Positions 11,001 through 19,371 of a stretch of 64,000 nucleotides of DNA are shown piece by piece (position 1 is the first letter of the stretch; each line of letters opens with the position of its first letter). Under the pieces are notes generated by a model. It did not search any database. It saw only the letters and a program-made list of their open reading frames with translations, and had not been told where the DNA came from. The translations under genes were made by a program, and so were the position numbers. Source of the stretch: Clostridium tagluense (GTDB lineage: Bacteria; Bacillota; Clostridia; Clostridiales; Clostridiaceae); NCBI RefSeq assembly GCF_003865095.1, contig NZ_BHYK01000001.1:62001-126000 (forward strand). The letters run 5' to 3'.

Positions 11001-12195
11001 TGTGGTAATTGTGGATGAGAGCAGTCAAAGCGACATATCAGCTATAACGGTATTAATGAGGGCTAAGAAGGCGATTATTGTAGGAGATGAAAAGCAGATA
11101 AGTCCTGAAGCAATTGGAAAGGACCATACTGTTGTAGAAACTTTAATTAATAGATATTTAGAAGATATCCCACATTCAGAATGGTTTGATTTAAAAACTA
11201 GTTTATATAATACAGCTCTAAGAGTATTTCCAAACAGGTTATTATTAAAGGAGCACTTTAGATGCGTGCCAGAGATAATTGGTTTTAGCAATGCATTATG
11301 TTATGCTAATGAAATAATACCTTTAAGAAGAATAGAAGCCACCCAAAAAGTTGGTCCATTTATAGTAACCTCTAAAGTTGTAGGGGGATTAAGGGATGAA
11401 ACTAAGGCACTAAATACACTGGAGGCACACCGCCTTGTAGACAAGATATTAGAGTGTTGTAGTGATAAGAAGTATATTGGAATGACTATGGGAGTTATAT
11501 CACTTCTAGGTGATGCACAAGCTGAATTAATCCAAAGTGAGTTAGTAGAAAGACTTGGCATGGAGGAAATGTTACAAAGAAGACTTATCTGTGGAGATGC
11601 TTATTCATTCCAAGGGGACGAGCGAGATGTAATGTTCCTATCTATGGTTATTGCAAATAATGCTAAATTCGCAGCCCTAACTAAAGGGTCAGATATAAGA
11701 AGATTTAATGTAGCTACCAGTCGTGCAAGAAATCAAATGTGGTTATTTCACTCAGTAGATTTAGAGGACCTTAATAGTAAATGTGTTAGGTACTCCTTAT
11801 TAAAATATTGCCTTGAGCAGAATCAGCCTAAGGAAGAACTTAAATCCTCTGAATATTTATTATTAAATGATTTTGAGCAGCATATAGAAAAGAGTATAAA
11901 AGGCATTGGATATAAGCTTACACCAAAAGTTAAGCTTGGAAAATATACTATAGATTTTGTTGTAGAAACAGATTTATCATCTGAAATTCAAGGCGCTAAT
12001 TATAAAAAAATAGCAGTTCAGTGTATTGGAATGCCTGCGGATGAAGATTATAATTGGCAAAAGAACTATGAAATGCAGATGTGCCTTGAAAGGATGGGTT
12101 GGGAATTTTATAAAATACGTGCTAGTGAATTCTATAGAAATCCAAGTGTAGTTATGGAGAGATTGAAACAAAAATTAAACAATTTAAGTATATAG
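8077..12195 (+). CDS. Large SF1 (Upf1-like) helicase with C-terminal degenerate REase-fold domain
   Basis: This 1372-aa protein has an N-terminal region of unknown fold (1-290). Walker A GPPGTGKS is at 297-304. A long, mostly helical insert (about 340-960) separates it from Walker B VVIVDESSQ (DE at 980-981), GDEKQ (1003), QGDERD (1179) and TSRARNQ (1215). This split core is typical of AAA_11/AAA_12 superfamily 1 helicases. Residues 1270-1370 resemble the Vsr/MTES_1575 nuclease fold: IDFVVE with D1293, then a CLERMGWEFYKIRASEFYRNP tail. The expected catalytic VECDG-like strand reads VQCIG (Q1315), so nuclease activity may be lost. The start is TTG with GGAGGT at 8062-8067. Helicase-nuclease fusions of this kind are frequent in anti-phage islands; that role is inference. 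Confidence 0.8.
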   Translation: MDINNKVEKVFSYLLSIKNMNEKTIRNINEYESVYWQKEIQNTPGITFNCDENKDCWLTIDERAKVLYSKFQKIYLQLEKNSEDLEIIWSNGLLTWKKEDKEIVHPIFTTKMEIKFDSMKKAFTLKPYNNQTNVELEFLNEYLEVNLDSLLVLRNKAKDMALDVRNIERASKIFEEIAMLLNAQEEGFYVKELSSKEDILVQANIGFYNAPCIILRKVDTRLWNMELNDVLEQIRAGFPIPKTIEALVSESEVVQDIEMRDEWKEVGEDVLFPLPASREQMEITKRLAENYGIVVQGPPGTGKSHSIANLICHLLAHGKRVLVTSQTDRALRVLSNKIPEEVRALCISILGNDTKSLEELDESVRKITENLSMDTKELRKEIKLLKYKLIKCRDSQKNLYGDLKCIEDRENEKIEYEGRKYTLMDMGRWVKDNENDYSWIADKLAFNKEEPLCTEEFKKLVSLSSVVKKEQIYEVNNMKKYIGVLPKEIDLCDKTAELSKLEQQKQIHEDNIKEWNNVDSIDYGNRRLLKLVDDAIERLEGFENNWLNNVMTHYYSNNESKVFWQQLVEKCNEYTKDINKIRQELNNHKLELPKDVDINKFKNDFEVVAKAIREKGKLGIIFKMLHGNLKYLFEDVKVDYELINNSDQIVVVDLYIKLKLLERKLKNFWNNTIKDYGTVIIDETDTNYISALSVDIKSIQSIIDFDKDFRNNIINFLPSKNITGKISSGKDLTVKTLTSNLSWYEKETYIYLKKGFESLKHINKYNKLCCEIEEIKKTFNNIGCLEKLQNAISKRSIEDIKAVYVEIDSLMKVAHQVLELKELSNKLQACCPILLKNITNGEDEIMKKSQCTDWEKAWKWRKWNDFLCELDGDSVESLEKNITREKNKEKYIVGELVSKKSWLNQIERTTEAQKRSLFTWMEAIKRIGKGTGTQAVKYRKIAQKEMDNCKDVIPVWIMPINRVMENLKLTDNLFDVVIVDESSQSDISAITVLMRAKKAIIVGDEKQISPEAIGKDHTVVETLINRYLEDIPHSEWFDLKTSLYNTALRVFPNRLLLKEHFRCVPEIIGFSNALCYANEIIPLRRIEATQKVGPFIVTSKVVGGLRDETKALNTLEAHRLVDKILECCSDKKYIGMTMGVISLLGDAQAELIQSELVERLGMEEMLQRRLICGDAYSFQGDERDVMFLSMVIANNAKFAALTKGSDIRRFNVATSRARNQMWLFHSVDLEDLNSKCVRYSLLKYCLEQNQPKEELKSSEYLLLNDFEQHIEKSIKGIGYKLTPKVKLGKYTIDFVVETDLSSEIQGANYKKIAVQCIGMPADEDYNWQKNYEMQMCLERMGWEFYKIRASEFYRNPSVVMERLKQKLNNLSI

Positions 12196-12267
12196 TTATC
12201 ATAATAGCAATATACCAAAGTATAAATATACTAAAGTATAAATCTTTTTGATAAGAGGGTGAGAGGG

Positions 12268-12660
12268 ATGACTAGCGAAGTGAATAATATGATGTGGATG
12301 ATATGGAAAAATAGCCAAGGAGAATCCTTTAAAGTAGGAGAATTATCTAGACGAGGAGAAAAGTACTATTTCAAATATGATATTTCAGGTGTGGAAAAGG
12401 CTGAAGAATATGGATTCTCTCCATTGCCCAATTTACCTAGAATAGATGTAGAGTACTTTAGAGAAGAACTATTTAGTTCATTTTTAAACCGCATTCCTGG
12501 GAATGATAAAAGGGATGTAAGCTCTATTTTAAAGCAATATAACCTTAAGCAATATGATGCATTTGAATTACTAAAAAAAAGCGGAGGTAAAATTTCAACA
12601 GATAGCTTTGAATTTGTTCCCCCTTTTGATGAAGAGTGCATTGGTTTAGAAGAAAAATAA
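12268..12660 (+). CDS. Small protein paired with the SF1 helicase (unknown function)
   Basis: This is a protein of about 130 aa encoded 72 bp downstream of the helicase, in the same direction and ended by a strong terminator, so the two are probably one operon. I chose ATG 12268 because AGAGGG sits 8 nt ahead; an in-frame GTG at 12259 is the alternative. The C-terminal half (LFSSFLNRIPGNDKRD, FELLKKSGGKISTDSFEF) resembles a region I associate with proteins that carry a HIRAN domain further on, but no HIRAN part is encoded here. That likeness is from memory and is weak evidence. Function unknown; a regulator or adaptor for the helicase is plausible. Confidence 0.7.
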   Translation: MTSEVNNMMWMIWKNSQGESFKVGELSRRGEKYYFKYDISGVEKAEEYGFSPLPNLPRIDVEYFREELFSSFLNRIPGNDKRDVSSILKQYNLKQYDAFELLKKSGGKISTDSFEFVPPFDEECIGLEEK

Positions 12661-12668
12661 ATATGCTT

Positions 12669-12725
12669 AAATATAAAGTGTGTAGGATGGAAATATATAT
12701 TTTCCTCCTACACACTTTATATTTT
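12669..12725. terminator. Strong bidirectional terminator
   Basis: AAATATAAAGTGTGTAGGA pairs with TCCTACACACTTTATATTT, with an inner GGAAA/TTTCC stem. It lies between the helicase operon and the convergent small gene. Confidence 0.9.
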
Positions 12726-12740
12726 ATAACTACACAAATT

Positions 12741-12923
12741 TTAGACTTTAGGAAATATTGAAAATTCATTAAAAGTATCATCAGGGTCATTATTATCCTT
12801 ATCATGGTGGCTGTTATCTTCCGCTACATAGGCTCCTGTAGAACTTACGAGCTCTCTAAACTCTCCAAAATAATTCTCATCAGGCATGCCATCAAAAGGG
12901 TAAGGCGTATCTTTAGGGGACAT
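12741..12923 (-). CDS. Hypothetical 60-aa acidic protein
   Basis: This is a short but convincing gene: ATG at 12923 with AAGGAAG about 9 nt upstream, and a shared terminator downstream. The product is rich in Asp, Glu, Pro and Phe (MSPKDTPYPFDGMP..., NSHHDKDNNDPDD) and has no signal peptide or membrane segment. I recognise no family. It is transcribed toward the helicase operon, so it is not part of it. Confidence 0.6.
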   Translation of the reverse strand: MSPKDTPYPFDGMPDENYFGEFRELVSSTGAYVAEDNSHHDKDNNDPDDTFNEFSIFPKV

Positions 12924-13110
12924 ATTCTAATTCTTCCTTTCACAATATATTTTTAAAAAGCCCAAAATTTATTTTCACTATATATAGTGGATAAAAACCT
13001 ATTAAATTATGCAGAAAAAAATTGTATAATATTATTTATTTTAAATTGTGCTCACAACATGGACTAAGGTTTCATAAAATGAAATGAGTAATAAATTGGG
13101 GTGGTATTTT

Positions 13111-14178
13111 TTGCTATATGTACTAATTTTAGCAGGTGGAAAAGGAACAAGACTTTATCCTCTATCTCGTGCCCAAAACCCAAAGCAGTTTTTGAATATT
13201 ATTAATAATAAGAGCTTTTTAAGAAGCACTGTGGATAGAATAAAATGTTTAGTTAGTAATGAAAATATTTACGTAGTTACCAATGAAGATTATTTTGACA
13301 AAATTTGCAATGAAATTCCAGAAATTCGTAAATCAAATATAATTGTTGAGCCTAGTAATAAGGAGACTGCTACATGTATAGGTCTATCTGCTGCCAAACT
13401 ACTAAAACAGGATAAGGAAGCAACCATGATAGTGCTACCATCTGATCATTATATAGAAAACGAAAAGGAATTTAAAGAAACTGTGCTGCAAGCAGTTGAA
13501 ATTGCAAACAAAAAAAGAGGCCTAGTCACTATAGGTGTTCAGCCCACAAGGCCAGAGACTGGTTATGGTTATATCGAAATGGGAGATAGGACCCCTGGTG
13601 ATATACCTACGTTCAGAGTAGAACGTTTTTTAGAAAAGCCTAACACGGAAGTAGCAAAGGATTTGCTCTTGAAAGGAAATTTCCTTTGGAATAGTGGTAT
13701 GTTTGTATGGAGAGCAGATGTATTTTTGCGAGAGATGGAGAAGTACCTGCCTAAAATGTATAAACCATTAATGACAGTATATCAAGCCTTAGATACTGAT
13801 GAAGAAAGTGAAGTAATAAAGCAGCAATATAATGAGATAGATGGAATATCAGTAGATTTTGGTATAATGCAGAAAACTAGAAAGGCTTTTGTTATAAAAT
13901 GTGAGTTTGTGTGGGATGACATAGGTACCTTTGCAGCACTTTCAAGATTTTTAAGCAATTTACGTGGCAATAATGTTTTGGGTAATACATTTATGGAGGA
14001 AAGCCAAAATTGTTCAGTATTTGGTAAAGATAGATTGATAATTGGGTTTGGTGTAAAGGATCTTATAATTGTAGATGCAGGAGATGTTATATTGGTAATG
14101 GATAAAAATAAGGATCAAGAGATAAAGCACCTAGTTAATGAGCTTAAAGGGAATGAAGGAACGGAAAAATATATATAA
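13111..14178 (+). CDS. manC: Mannose-1-phosphate guanylyltransferase
   Basis: The enzyme makes GDP-mannose from GTP and mannose-1-phosphate, a precursor for polysaccharides and glycoproteins. The nucleotidyltransferase signature LILAGGKGTRLYPLSR lies at the N-terminus, with IVLPSDHYI, RFLEKPN and GNFLWNSGMF further on. There is no C-terminal mannose-6-phosphate isomerase domain, so it is the short single-function form. I chose TTG 13111 as start because GGGGTGG lies 6 nt ahead and MLYVLILAGG matches the family N-terminus; an upstream in-frame ATG at 13084 lacks a good ribosome site. It is a single-gene unit with its own terminator and no other sugar-nucleotide genes nearby. Confidence 0.88.
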   Translation: MLYVLILAGGKGTRLYPLSRAQNPKQFLNIINNKSFLRSTVDRIKCLVSNENIYVVTNEDYFDKICNEIPEIRKSNIIVEPSNKETATCIGLSAAKLLKQDKEATMIVLPSDHYIENEKEFKETVLQAVEIANKKRGLVTIGVQPTRPETGYGYIEMGDRTPGDIPTFRVERFLEKPNTEVAKDLLLKGNFLWNSGMFVWRADVFLREMEKYLPKMYKPLMTVYQALDTDEESEVIKQQYNEIDGISVDFGIMQKTRKAFVIKCEFVWDDIGTFAALSRFLSNLRGNNVLGNTFMEESQNCSVFGKDRLIIGFGVKDLIIVDAGDVILVMDKNKDQEIKHLVNELKGNEGTEKYI

Positions 14179-14206
14179 TCTAATAGTAAGGAATAATTCC
14201 ATAATT

Positions 14207-14236
14207 AAAGAGTTGTGTCATAACAACTCTTTTTTA
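14207..14236 (+). terminator. Intrinsic terminator after manC
   Basis: AAAGAGTTGT pairs with ACAACTCTTT around a short loop, followed by a run of Ts. Confidence 0.85.
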
Positions 14237-14408
14237 TTAGTGTAATATTATGTGCAATTAAATAGCAGAAAAGGTCAACAAATGTCTGATTCGATACTAA
14301 GTTTATGTAAAAATAAGATAATACATGAAGTATTATGCTATAATAAACGTTGAATAAAACTCCAAATAAAATACTGAAATATAAATATAAAATTACTAGG
14401 GGGGAAAC

Positions 14409-16493
14409 ATGAAAAAAATAAGCACGAAAATTATAATAGCTATAGTTCTATGTTGCATAAGCATATCAACTATCATAGGAGGTATATCCTTAATTAAAGG
14501 TAGTTCTATAATTCACAAAGAAGCTTGTGATAAGTTAGTTTTAATGGCCGAAAGCAATGCGAATAAGCTTAGTAAGCATTTATCAATTGCTGAAAATGAC
14601 TTGAGTTATTTAGATTATGAAGTAACACAAACTTTTGATTTAAATAAAGTTAAAAAAAATCCTAAATATTTAAATGAATATAAAAATTCTTTAATGCCAA
14701 CCTTAAAAAATTTTTTAGAAAGTAATGACAACTTTGTTGAAAGTTATATTTATTTTAACCCGGAATTAACTGATGAAGCAGTAAATATACACTTTTCTGA
14801 TGTCAACAATAAGGGTGTTTCTAAGATTGAGAAGAAATATGTAAAAGAGAGATTCAAACCTGACGATAAAAGCATGGATTGGTACTATGAACCTATAAAA
14901 CAAAAAAAAGCAATATATTCAAAGCCTCAAATGTCTTCAATTTTAAATATGAATATAGTTTCTTACACAAAACCAATATTTAAAAACGGCACATTGATAG
15001 GGGTAATTGGGGTAGGTTTTAAATTCGACAATATTATAAAATCTATAAAAGATATTAAGATATATGACTCTGGTTATGCTGTTTTATACAATGAAAAATT
15101 TGACTATTTAGTTCATCCTGATTTTTCATCTAAAGATAATTTAGCTACTGTAAAGAACGGTGTCTACAAAAATATTTATGATAAAATTAAAGGTAAAAGC
15201 TCTGGATATGTTAGATATCAAAGTAAAAATGGAGAAAGTAAAATTTTGGGTTATGCTACCATTTCAAACGGCTGGGTTTTAACTGTAGCACCACCTATCA
15301 AAGAAATATTTAGTGGTTATAATAGCTTAATAAATATGATGATAATTGCTTCTATAATAGGAGTTGCGCTTTCAATATTAGTTGCTTTAATTTTAAGCAA
15401 TAAAATTTCAAAACCTATTGTTGTAGCTACCAATTTTATTAATGAACTTTCAAAATTAAACCTTGCATATAGTATTCCTACAAGTTCATTAAATCTAATT
15501 AACAGAAAAGATGAGTGTGGAATTATGATAAATGCGTTATTACAACTTAAAGAGAATTTATATAACATAATAGAAAATTTAAAAGACAATTCATCAACTG
15601 TACACAAACACTCTCAAAATTTATCAGCTGTTGCTGAAAAAACGTTAATATCTATCGATAATGTTACCAAAACGGTAGAAGGAGTAGCTAAAGGTGCTAG
15701 TGAGCAAGCTTGCGATTCTCAAGCAAGTGTAGAAAAACTCCAAGGACTTGGCACTCAAATAGAGGTTATTGCAACCAGTTCTAAAAAAGTAGAGGAAATT
15801 TCAAATGAAACTAGTGCTTTAAGTAAACAAGGTGCGAAATCCTTAAATACGCTTATGGATAAATTTAAAATAAATATTGAAGTTACAAATAAAGTATCAA
15901 ATAATATAGATAACTTAGCTAACAAATCAAGTTATATTGATAATATAATAAAAACTATTAAAGCCATTGCAGACCAAACCAACCTACTTGCACTTAATGC
16001 AGCAATAGAATCAGCCCGTGCTGGTGAAGCTGGTAAAGGGTTTTCCGTAGTTGCTGATGAAATAAGAAAATTAGCTGAACAAACGGCTAAATCTACTAAG
16101 GAAATATCTTCTATTATAAATGAAATACAATGTGAGGTAAGTACTACTAAAACTAATATGGATGAAGGTGTTGACTCTATAAGTAAGGCAAATGTAGCTA
16201 TGGTAGAGGTGGAAAAATCTTTTAAATCTATACAAGAATCTATAAATAGTACCTTAATGCAAATTAAAGGGTTAACAGAGAGTATAATAAGCATTGATGA
16301 TGATAAAGAAAAGGCTATTTCTTCGGTTCAACAGATCTCGGCTATTTCACAAGAGGCTGCAGCATCTACTGAGGAGGTTTCATCTTCTATGGAGGAACAA
16401 ATAGCTTCTATCGGAAAAATAGTAAATGCTTCGGAAAATCTTAATGAAGTATCTTCTAAAATGGATGGTATCGTTAAAATGTTTAAAATTTAA
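14409..16493 (+). CDS. Methyl-accepting chemotaxis protein with dCACHE sensor
   Basis: This membrane chemoreceptor signals through CheA/CheW. The layout is a transmembrane helix at about 7-29, an extracellular double-CACHE-like domain at about 35-295 (with [17 protein letters not shown] and [11 protein letters not shown]), a second transmembrane helix at about 300-328, a HAMP region and a long coiled-coil signalling domain. The signalling tip is visible around residues 530-560 ([30 protein letters not shown]). The C-terminus lacks a CheR-tethering pentapeptide. The ligand is unknown; dCACHE domains often bind amino acids or small organic acids. The start is ATG after AGGGGGG. No chemotaxis genes are adjacent, so it is an orphan receptor. 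Confidence 0.93.
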   Translation: MKKISTKIIIAIVLCCISISTIIGGISLIKGSSIIHKEACDKLVLMAESNANKLSKHLSIAENDLSYLDYEVTQTFDLNKVKKNPKYLNEYKNSLMPTLKNFLESNDNFVESYIYFNPELTDEAVNIHFSDVNNKGVSKIEKKYVKERFKPDDKSMDWYYEPIKQKKAIYSKPQMSSILNMNIVSYTKPIFKNGTLIGVIGVGFKFDNIIKSIKDIKIYDSGYAVLYNEKFDYLVHPDFSSKDNLATVKNGVYKNIYDKIKGKSSGYVRYQSKNGESKILGYATISNGWVLTVAPPIKEIFSGYNSLINMMIIASIIGVALSILVALILSNKISKPIVVATNFINELSKLNLAYSIPTSSLNLINRKDECGIMINALLQLKENLYNIIENLKDNSSTVHKHSQNLSAVAEKTLISIDNVTKTVEGVAKGASEQACDSQASVEKLQGLGTQIEVIATSSKKVEEISNETSALSKQGAKSLNTLMDKFKINIEVTNKVSNNIDNLANKSSYIDNIIKTIKAIADQTNLLALNAAIESARAGEAGKGFSVVADEIRKLAEQTAKSTKEISSIINEIQCEVSTTKTNMDEGVDSISKANVAMVEVEKSFKSIQESINSTLMQIKGLTESIISIDDDKEKAISSVQQISAISQEAAASTEEVSSSMEEQIASIGKIVNASENLNEVSSKMDGIVKMFKI

Positions 16494-16569
16494 ATATGGA
16501 TAAGTTGTTCCTATATTTAAATTATAGGATATAACCTAGGAAGATCAGGTGCTAAAGCTGAATAAGAAA

Positions 16570-16602
16570 TAATTCCATCGCATATAATGTGGTGGAGTTT
16601 TT
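16570..16602 (+). terminator. Terminator after chemoreceptor
   Basis: AATTCCATCGC pairs with GTGGTGGAGTT (three G-T wobbles) and is followed by TTTTTC. Confidence 0.6.
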
Positions 16603-16682
16603 CAATTATTATAACTATTACAGAAATATTTGTAAGTACTGTTGACATTTATGATTTTTTTTAGTATAATTAAAATTGTTAG

Positions 16683-16758
16683 CGGGGTGTAGCGCAGCTG
16701 GGAGCGCGCGTGGTTTGGGACCATGAGGTCGCAGGTTCAATCCCTGTCACCCCGACCA
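16683..16758 (+). tRNA. tRNA-Pro (anticodon UGG), CCA encoded
   Basis: A 76-nt cloverleaf with acceptor CGGGGTG/CACCCCG, discriminator A and encoded CCA. The anticodon stem CGTGG/CCATG encloses loop TTTGGGA, with anticodon TGG at 16716-16718. The T-arm is GCAGG-TTCAATC-CCTGT. The D-arm is GCGC...GCGC. UGG is the wobble-reading proline tRNA. Confidence 0.95.
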
Positions 16759-16761
16759 AAA

Positions 16762-16791
16762 AAGAGTTGTCATATGGCAACTCTTTTTTTA
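16762..16791. terminator. Terminator after tRNA-Pro
   Basis: AGAGTTGTC pairs with GGCAACTCT around ATAT, with A- and T-runs on either side. It can also end the convergent minus-strand gene. Confidence 0.85.
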
Positions 16792-16793
16792 TG

Positions 16794-17762
16794 TTATTTT
16801 TGTAATGCTTTATTCTGAATTGTAATATACTCCTCCAACTCTTCCAAAGATCTTGTTATAAATTCATATATAACATATTCTGGATCAATGAAATCAATAA
16901 TTCTTTTTACATTTGTATCACTAAATGGCTTATGCATGTCTATTTTCATTATATGAAAAAGTGCATTTTCTTTCATTTCATTAAATGGTAATTTACATTT
17001 GCGATTTGCTTGTATTTGCTCTTTTACATATTCACCTGACATGGAACAGTTAAGATGTATACCTTTTATGAATTTCTTTAATTCACCAAGATTATTTACT
17101 GTATCTAAAATGTACTGTATCCCCTCTTTTTCATTGGTAAGGGCAAAATTAGTATTCATTAAATGAGCAGTGTCTAGCATAAATCCTTTATTAGAGTAAT
17201 TAACCTTTTTCAATAATCTTAATAGCATATCTTTGTTTAGAAATGTTAAGCCAGGTAGCCATAGATTTTCAAATAATAGTTTTATATTTGTATTTAAACC
17301 TTTAAAAACTTCATTTATTAATTCGGATGTTGCATCTATAATTTCTTCATCAGTATATGTAAAATCATAGGTATATGCATGTTCCACTTGCACATGAGCC
17401 ACATGAAAAACCACATACTCAGCACCAATTTTATCAGCCTGTTGTATTTCTTTTCTGTAATTATCTATTATGCATTGTCTAGTTGTTCCACCAAAATAAT
17501 TTTTTATTTCCTCATGGCTACCAAACTGCCTTAATAATTCACTTTTTTTATTATTCCAAAAATCAAGCCATGTAGGATAGTATTTTAAATGTACACCGCG
17601 AACTATACTACTCGGAATAATATTTTCATCCCACATTAAAGAATTTAAAAGCTCTACGCCATCCATATTATGTTTTTCTAATAAATTTGTTATTTCCAAG
17701 CTGTTGTCATGGAATCTATCCATATCACATTTGTAGGTTGAAAGATTTATAAGTTTTAGCAA
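16794..17762 (-). CDS. Xylose-isomerase-like TIM-barrel protein
   Basis: A 322-aa protein of the AP-endonuclease-2/sugar-phosphate isomerase superfamily. Barrel-strand residues typical of the metal site are visible: GVHLKYYP, VVFHVAHVQ, LLFENLW (metal Glu), GFMLDTAHLM (Asp-x-x-His), GIHLNCS and YVIYEF. The family includes inositol-catabolic isomerases, endonuclease IV and many uncharacterised epimerases, so the substrate cannot be named. The start is TTG at 17760-17762 with GGGGG 7-8 nt ahead, and the upstream sequence has no in-frame ATG with a ribosome site. It is monocistronic and divergent from the repeat-containing secreted protein. Confidence 0.75.
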   Translation of the reverse strand: MLKLINLSTYKCDMDRFHDNSLEITNLLEKHNMDGVELLNSLMWDENIIPSSIVRGVHLKYYPTWLDFWNNKKSELLRQFGSHEEIKNYFGGTTRQCIIDNYRKEIQQADKIGAEYVVFHVAHVQVEHAYTYDFTYTDEEIIDATSELINEVFKGLNTNIKLLFENLWLPGLTFLNKDMLLRLLKKVNYSNKGFMLDTAHLMNTNFALTNEKEGIQYILDTVNNLGELKKFIKGIHLNCSMSGEYVKEQIQANRKCKLPFNEMKENALFHIMKIDMHKPFSDTNVKRIIDFIDPEYVIYEFITRSLEELEEYITIQNKALQK

Positions 17763-17955
17763 TTAGTATTCCCCCATTTTCATACGTATTTCAAATCCAG
17801 ATTGCATCGATAGTGTGACTTTAAAAATAGTATATCATATATTTTTTAAAATATTCATTTATAAGAAATATATGGTTATTTTTAATTTCACAGATAATAT
17901 GGTAAATAGGTATACATTTAATAAAATAAAGAATAATCTCCTCATTATAACAATT

Positions 17956-18023
17956 TACACAAAATACACGAAATACACATAATGTTGACACCGCGCTGAC
18001 ATGATAAGTGTATATGATATAAA
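17956..18023 (+). promoter_or_regulatory. Possible regulated promoter with three 9-bp-spaced TACAC repeats
   Basis: TACAC occurs at 17956, 17965 and 17974, an exact 9-bp period that suggests a regulator binding one DNA face. Just downstream are TTGACA (17985) and CTGACA (17996-18001); the latter is 16 bp from TATAAA at 18018. The promoter drives the secreted protein at 18064. The binding protein is unknown. Confidence 0.45.
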
Positions 18024-18063
18024 CTATAGAAACAAAATAAATTATAAATGAGGAGAGATTAAT

Positions 18064-19287
18064 ATGAAAAGTATATCTTTAAAAACAAAAATAGTAACAG
18101 GATTAATAACAGGAGGCATGCTTTTATCCTCTGTTAGTTTAGCTTTTGCAACAACTACTAAACCAGTAAGTAATAATGGAAAGGCGCCTTTTAAAAATGA
18201 GTTTAAACAACAAAAGGGTGGAATAGAAGCTACACTTAAACTAGGTGTTAGTTCAAACATAATTACACAGGCAGAAAGTGATAAAATTTTAGCATATGAA
18301 AGTAGTAAAACTAAAACTAAAGATAATAAAGAAGTGAATAAAGGAGAAAAACCTAATTTTTATAAAGAACTAGTTAGTAACGGAATATTGACACAGGCAA
18401 AGGCGGATGCTCTAAAATCAAGTGAGCAAATTCAAAGAGAAGCTAAAATGAAATTAGACTTAGAAACAAATTTGGCAAAGCTTGTAACTGATAAGACTAT
18501 AACACAAGATCAATCAGATAAAATTAAAGCTACTATGATTAAAGAGCAAGCTGCGATAAAAGTAGATTTTGAAAAGACTAAAGCTATGACCCCTAAAGAA
18601 CGCATGGCATATATGGGTGCAAACAAGAATAATCATGTTAATCCACTAAAGGCTCTTGTAGATAGTGGAACTATAACTCGGGCTCAAGCTGAAAAAATAG
18701 GCTTTGGTGGTCCAGGAAAATCAAATGAGAAGGCAACTTTTGGAAAGGAATTTAGACAACCAAAAGTCCAACTAGAAGCTACACTTAAAGTAGCTGTTAG
18801 TTCAAACATAATTACACAATCAGAAAGCGATAAAATTTTAGCATATGAAAGTAGCAAAATTAAAACTAAGGATAACAAAAAAGTGAATAAAGGAGAAAAA
18901 CCAGATTTTTATAAAGAATTGGTTACTAGTAACATATTGACACAGGCAAAGGCAGATGCCTTAAAATCTAGTGAGCAAATCCAAAGAGATGCTAAAAGTA
19001 AGTTAGATTTAGAAACAAATTTAGCAAAGCTTGTAACTAATAATACTATAACTCAGGATCAATCAGATAAAATTAAAGCTGCCATGATTAAAGAGCAAGC
19101 TGCAAAAAAAGCAGATTTTGAAAAGACTAAAGCTATGACCCCCGAAGAATGCAAAGCATATATGGATGCAAACAAGGGTAATCATATTAATCCATTAAAA
19201 GCTCTTGTAGATAGTGGAATTATAACTCAGGCCCAAGCTGACAAAGTAGGTTTTGGTGGACATATGTCAGGGTTAAAAGGTAGATAG
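18064..19287 (+). CDS. Secreted protein of two 183-aa tandem repeats
   Basis: The signal peptide spans about residues 1-30 (hydrophobic core LITGGMLLSSVSLAFA, cleavage near FAT). The mature protein is two nearly identical halves with a period of 549 nt (183 codons): EATLKLGVSS at about 18226 recurs as EATLKVAVSS at 18775. Each half holds four helical-hairpin motifs of the type GTITQAQADKI (NIITQAESDKI, ILTQAKADAL, TITQDQSDKI, TITRAQAEKI), eight in all. Similar motifs occur in DUF2680/YckD-like exported proteins; I cannot name a function. Lys-rich, with no anchor or lipobox, so it is probably released or loosely wall-bound. SD GAGGAG precedes the ATG. The close match of the halves points to recent intragenic duplication. 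Confidence 0.85.
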   Translation: MKSISLKTKIVTGLITGGMLLSSVSLAFATTTKPVSNNGKAPFKNEFKQQKGGIEATLKLGVSSNIITQAESDKILAYESSKTKTKDNKEVNKGEKPNFYKELVSNGILTQAKADALKSSEQIQREAKMKLDLETNLAKLVTDKTITQDQSDKIKATMIKEQAAIKVDFEKTKAMTPKERMAYMGANKNNHVNPLKALVDSGTITRAQAEKIGFGGPGKSNEKATFGKEFRQPKVQLEATLKVAVSSNIITQSESDKILAYESSKIKTKDNKKVNKGEKPDFYKELVTSNILTQAKADALKSSEQIQRDAKSKLDLETNLAKLVTNNTITQDQSDKIKAAMIKEQAAKKADFEKTKAMTPEECKAYMDANKGNHINPLKALVDSGIITQAQADKVGFGGHMSGLKGR

Positions 19288-19336
19288 GTTACTTTGAAAT
19301 TCAGCTACAAAAGCTTAGAATTTGATATATAAATGA

Positions 19337-19371
19337 AAGAACATACTAGGGATAAACCTAGTATGTTCTTT
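19337..19371. terminator. Bidirectional terminator
   Basis: A 14-bp stem, AAGAACATACTAGG with CCTAGTATGTTCTT, lies between the convergent secreted-protein and AraC-type genes. Confidence 0.9.

Noticed and set aside
16500-16600. Riboswitch in the region after the chemoreceptor
   Set aside because: The conserved patterns of c-di-GMP, SAM or cobalamin riboswitches are absent, and no gene follows except tRNA-Pro. The structure is best read as a terminator.
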